A stretch of DNA of 8,965 nucleotides, taken from NCBI GenBank assembly GCA_913054485.1, contig CAJXHQ010000086.1, forward strand, positions 1 to 8,965, read 5' to 3'. A model generated the notes under the pieces. The model was given only the letters and a program-made list of their open reading frames with translations, had not been told where the DNA came from and ran no database searches. Made by a program: the position numbers and the translations under genes. The stretch is from an uncultured Paracoccaceae bacterium. Its GTDB lineage: Bacteria > Pseudomonadota > Alphaproteobacteria > Rhodobacterales > Rhodobacteraceae. This document shows positions 7,509 through 8,965 of this stretch, piece after piece (position 1 is the first letter of the stretch; every line of letters begins with the position of its first letter).

Positions 7509-7530
7509 ATTCGCGAAAGGTTTTGACGTC

Positions 7531-8313
7531 ATGTCCGAAAGTTTTTCTGAAAACCTGCGTTCCCTATGCGCTGAACACGGAAGTATTTCCAAGATCTGCC
7601 GCGATATCGGGCTGAACCGGCAGCAGTTCAATCGCTACCTGAATGGCACCAGCCTGCCCTCAGCGCACAACCTGCGCCGCATTGCACGGCACTTCGGCAT
7701 GACCGAAACACAGCTGTTTTCGGACTCCTCCGCATTCGAAACCCTGCTCCGGTGGTCTCCACCGGAAGGAGAGCAGTCTCCGTCAGACGCCTTTCTTCAC
7801 CCGTTCAAAGATCAGAAAAAGCGGCTGAAGCGCTACCTCGGCTTTTATCACAGCTACTTCCGCACCCCCTCCTGGGAAGATCAGATCTTCTGTTCCCTGG
7901 TGCGGATTGCCGAGCGGGACGGGCTGGTCACGATCCAGTCCCGCGAAATCGCCGCCTCTCCGGACCATGGCGTGCGCCAGATTTCGCGTTACGAAGGCCT
8001 TGTCTCTCTGCGTGGCAACCGGCTGTTCATCACCGAGCATGAACGTGCGGCCGAAGGCAGCGTGGCTCAGACAATCCTGTTCTCGGCGCACCGCCAGCAG
8101 CTGAAATATCTGCGCGGCATGACAATGGGGCTGGCCTGGCGTCCCTACCCGCACCCCTATGCGGCCAAGGCGATCTGGAAGCGGCTGGATGAACGCGTTT
8201 CAGCCCGGGAAGCGCTGGAGGGCTGCGGGATCTACCGGTTCAATAGCCCGCGGATCGACCCGACGGTAAGAAAGTACCTCTCGGTACCGGAAATCATTGA
8301 AGGGCTAAGATAG
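7531..8313 (+). CDS. XRE-type helix-turn-helix transcriptional regulator with uncharacterised C-terminal domain
   Basis: A 260-residue cytoplasmic DNA-binding protein. Residues 5-63 form an XRE/Cro-like domain: the helix-turn-helix is at about 18-38 (SISKICRDIGLNRQQFNRYL), followed by NGTSLPSAHNLRRIARHFG (38-56), the usual helices 4-5. The remaining 200 residues match no domain I can name. They include a conserved-looking block beginning LKRYLGFYHSYF, then IAERDGLVTIQSRE and QTILFSAH, a pattern I recall from other alphaproteobacterial XRE regulators, where it may sense a ligand. I use the ATG at 7531, with AAAGG ten bases before it. An in-frame TTG at 7495 would add 12 residues that overlap the inverted repeat and the ribosome site, which is unlikely. 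It is divergent from the transporter operon and so is its probable regulator; whether it represses or activates is not visible. Confidence 0.85.
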   Translation: MSESFSENLRSLCAEHGSISKICRDIGLNRQQFNRYLNGTSLPSAHNLRRIARHFGMTETQLFSDSSAFETLLRWSPPEGEQSPSDAFLHPFKDQKKRLKRYLGFYHSYFRTPSWEDQIFCSLVRIAERDGLVTIQSREIAASPDHGVRQISRYEGLVSLRGNRLFITEHERAAEGSVAQTILFSAHRQQLKYLRGMTMGLAWRPYPHPYAAKAIWKRLDERVSAREALEGCGIYRFNSPRIDPTVRKYLSVPEIIEGLR

Positions 8314-8322
8314 CCGACAGGC

Positions 8323-8374
8323 GCGGCGGGAAAAGGCCCAGCCGCCCTGCCGGCATCAGGTTCTTTGCGGAACC
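8323..8374. terminator. Two hairpins between convergent genes
   Basis: The 83-bp gap between the regulator stop and the convergent nucleosidase remnant contains two stems. The first is GCGGCGGG (8323-8330) pairing with CCC-A-GCCGC (8337-8345), with one bulged A and a 6-base loop. The second is GGTTC (8359-8363) with GAACC (8370-8374). Neither is followed by a clear U-run on either strand, so they are at best weak or Rho-assisted terminators serving both directions. Confidence 0.35.
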
Positions 8375-8396
8375 CCGCCCTGCGACGCGATGCCCC

Positions 8397-8835
8397 TCAG
8401 CCTTTTGGCACGCGGGCGAGGCAGCGGTAGAGGTCCTCGAAGATGCCGTCCCGGTTGATGTCAAAGGCTTCCCGCATGGCGTGGCGGCCCTCGGGGTGCT
8501 GCCAGTGCAGATCATCGTCCAGCACCGGCGACGTGGTCATGATCGAGGGCACATAGGTGTCATCGAACAGCCAGGCCACGTTGATCAGGTCCCAGATCAC
8601 CCAGGTCTTGGCCTCCGCCTCCGAGATCAGGAACATCTTGTGCCGCGGATTGTTGGTATAGAGGTGATGCAGGTAGTCGCCGTTATCCCCCTGCCCTTTC
8701 ACGAACCGCTCCATCTCCGGCAGCGAGATCTGCAGCTGCGCGCCGACGAGATAGCCCGGCAGGTAGACATGCGGCACGCCGCAGTCATACAGCAGCTGCG
8801 ACGCCAGGACATCCTGCACAGGTTCAGCGAGGGGC
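8397..8835 (-). pseudogene. Nucleoside hydrolase-like gene, C-terminal half only, truncated at an IS-like junction
   Basis: About 143 residues match the C-terminal half of inosine-uridine-type nucleoside hydrolases, which cleave the N-glycosidic bond of nucleosides. Recognisable parts are QDVLASQLLYDCGVPHVYLPG, the helix with GQGDNGDYLHHLYT, the KTWVIWDLINVAWL segment that occupies the place of the classical HDP motif, and the ending RDGIFEDLYRCLARVPKG. Full-length members are about 300-320 residues and begin with a DTDPGxDD calcium-binding motif, absent here. Upstream, homology stops within 8820-8835 and the frame continues into unrelated sequence through a TTG at 8943-8945, giving an artificial 182-residue frame. 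Without the N-terminal metal site it should not be catalytic. The variant IWD motif is normal for one subfamily, as far as I recall, and not itself damage. A residual frame change at the junction is possible. Confidence 0.7.
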
Positions 8836-8846
8836 TGATCAGCCCC
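8831..8846. repeat. 16-bp perfect palindrome at the pseudogene/IS junction
   Basis: GGGGCTGATCAGCCCC is a perfect palindrome centred on the putative IS tip. Its left half would be host DNA and its right half element DNA if the boundary is at 8836. It could reflect a preferred target resembling the element's own end, or mean the true boundary lies further left, near 8820-8831. Confidence 0.6.
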
Positions 8847-8965
8847 ACTTGAGTGGTCCAAATTGAAAGTTAGCGCATGGTTGGCTGAGCTGCCACCTGG
8901 CTTTGGCCCCCCCGGCTGGAGATTTTCCGGGGGTTTTCGGCTCAAGGCGCTTGTCGCGCACCTGA
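8836..8965. mobile_element. Probable insertion-sequence end, possibly IS3 family, running off the window
   Basis: From 8836 the sequence changes character: it begins TGATCAGCCCC, then CCACT-TG-AGTGG, then GTCC, resembling terminal repeats of IS3-type elements in Rhodobacteraceae as I recall them, with the typical TG at the tip. It coincides with the loss of nucleosidase homology. On the minus strand one frame is open from the window edge to a TGA at 8836-8838 at this tip, and could be the tail of a transposase; I do not recognise its residues as any family. The other end and a target duplication lie outside the window, so family and boundary are tentative. Confidence 0.45.

Larger units (their letters stand above)
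6989..7530. promoter_or_regulatory. Divergent control region between the transporter operon and the regulator
   Basis: A 542-base stretch with no credible gene: the short reading frames crossing it lack good ribosome sites and resemble no family. The part near the operon (6989 to about 7200) is GC-rich and probably the mRNA leader. About 7200-7300 and 7430-7530 are distinctly more AT-rich, as expected for two divergent promoters. A GGAGG ribosome site for the binding protein is at 6994-6998. TTGCA repeats lie at 7194-7234 and an inverted repeat at 7481-7508. I could not identify a convincing -35/-10 pair for the operon direction. The middle (about 7290-7430) shows nothing I can name. Confidence 0.7.

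Noticed and set aside
7010..7509. Short minus- and plus-strand frames in the control region (60-109 codons)
   Set aside because: No ribosome sites, no family resemblance, and mutual overlap in several frames; they overlie the likely promoters.
7495..7530. TTG start extending the regulator by 12 residues
   Set aside because: The extension covers the inverted repeat and the ribosome site of the ATG at 7531, and adds residues before the usual start of an XRE domain.
8836..8945. N-terminal 37 residues of the 182-codon frame as part of a real protein
   Set aside because: They start at a TTG within IS-like sequence, are Pro/Gly/Ser-rich, and do not belong to the nucleoside hydrolase family.
1..8965. 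CRISPR arrays, tRNA or rRNA genes, phage or defence genes
   Set aside because: No regularly spaced repeats, cloverleaf-like segments or recognisable defence or phage proteins were seen on either strand.

Overview
The window looks like a chromosome segment of a GC-rich alphaproteobacterium, most likely a marine Rhodobacteraceae (Roseobacter-group) species. This rests on the codon bias, the gene families and the gene order; no rRNA or other marker gene is present, so genus is not resolved.

Positions 1-6988, minus strand, hold one compact six-gene operon read right to left. In transcription order it encodes a Tat-exported family-5 solute-binding protein (5426-6988), two Dpp/Opp-type permeases (4405-5343 and 3512-4393), two Dpp/Opp-type ATPases (2535-3515 and 1600-2538), and a YtcJ/NfdA-type metal-dependent amidohydrolase (1-1542) that runs off the left edge. 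The last four transporter cistrons overlap or nearly abut. The binding protein is separated from the first permease by 82 bases containing a strong hairpin. The logic is capture of an organic solute in the periplasm, ATP-driven import, and hydrolysis of an amide-like bond by the cytoplasmic amidohydrolase. The substrate cannot be read from the sequence; a short peptide or N-acyl/N-formyl amide is a reasonable guess.

Positions 6989-7530 are a gene-free divergent control region. It has three TTGCA elements 17-19 bp apart on the operon side, and a perfect inverted repeat (TGACGCG, 14 bp, CGCGTCA) next to the plus-strand regulator.

Positions 7531-8313, plus strand, encode a 260-residue XRE-type DNA-binding protein with a large uncharacterised C-terminal domain. 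It is the likely local regulator of the operon and possibly of itself.

Positions 8397-8835, minus strand, are the C-terminal half of a nucleoside hydrolase-like gene. Homology stops abruptly near 8820-8835, where a sequence resembling an insertion-sequence end begins and runs to the right edge. This end of the window is therefore a decayed or IS-disrupted locus. The window is mostly a conventional solute-uptake cluster. The parts most worth following are the regulator with its operators, the transporter-hydrolase pairing and the IS junction.
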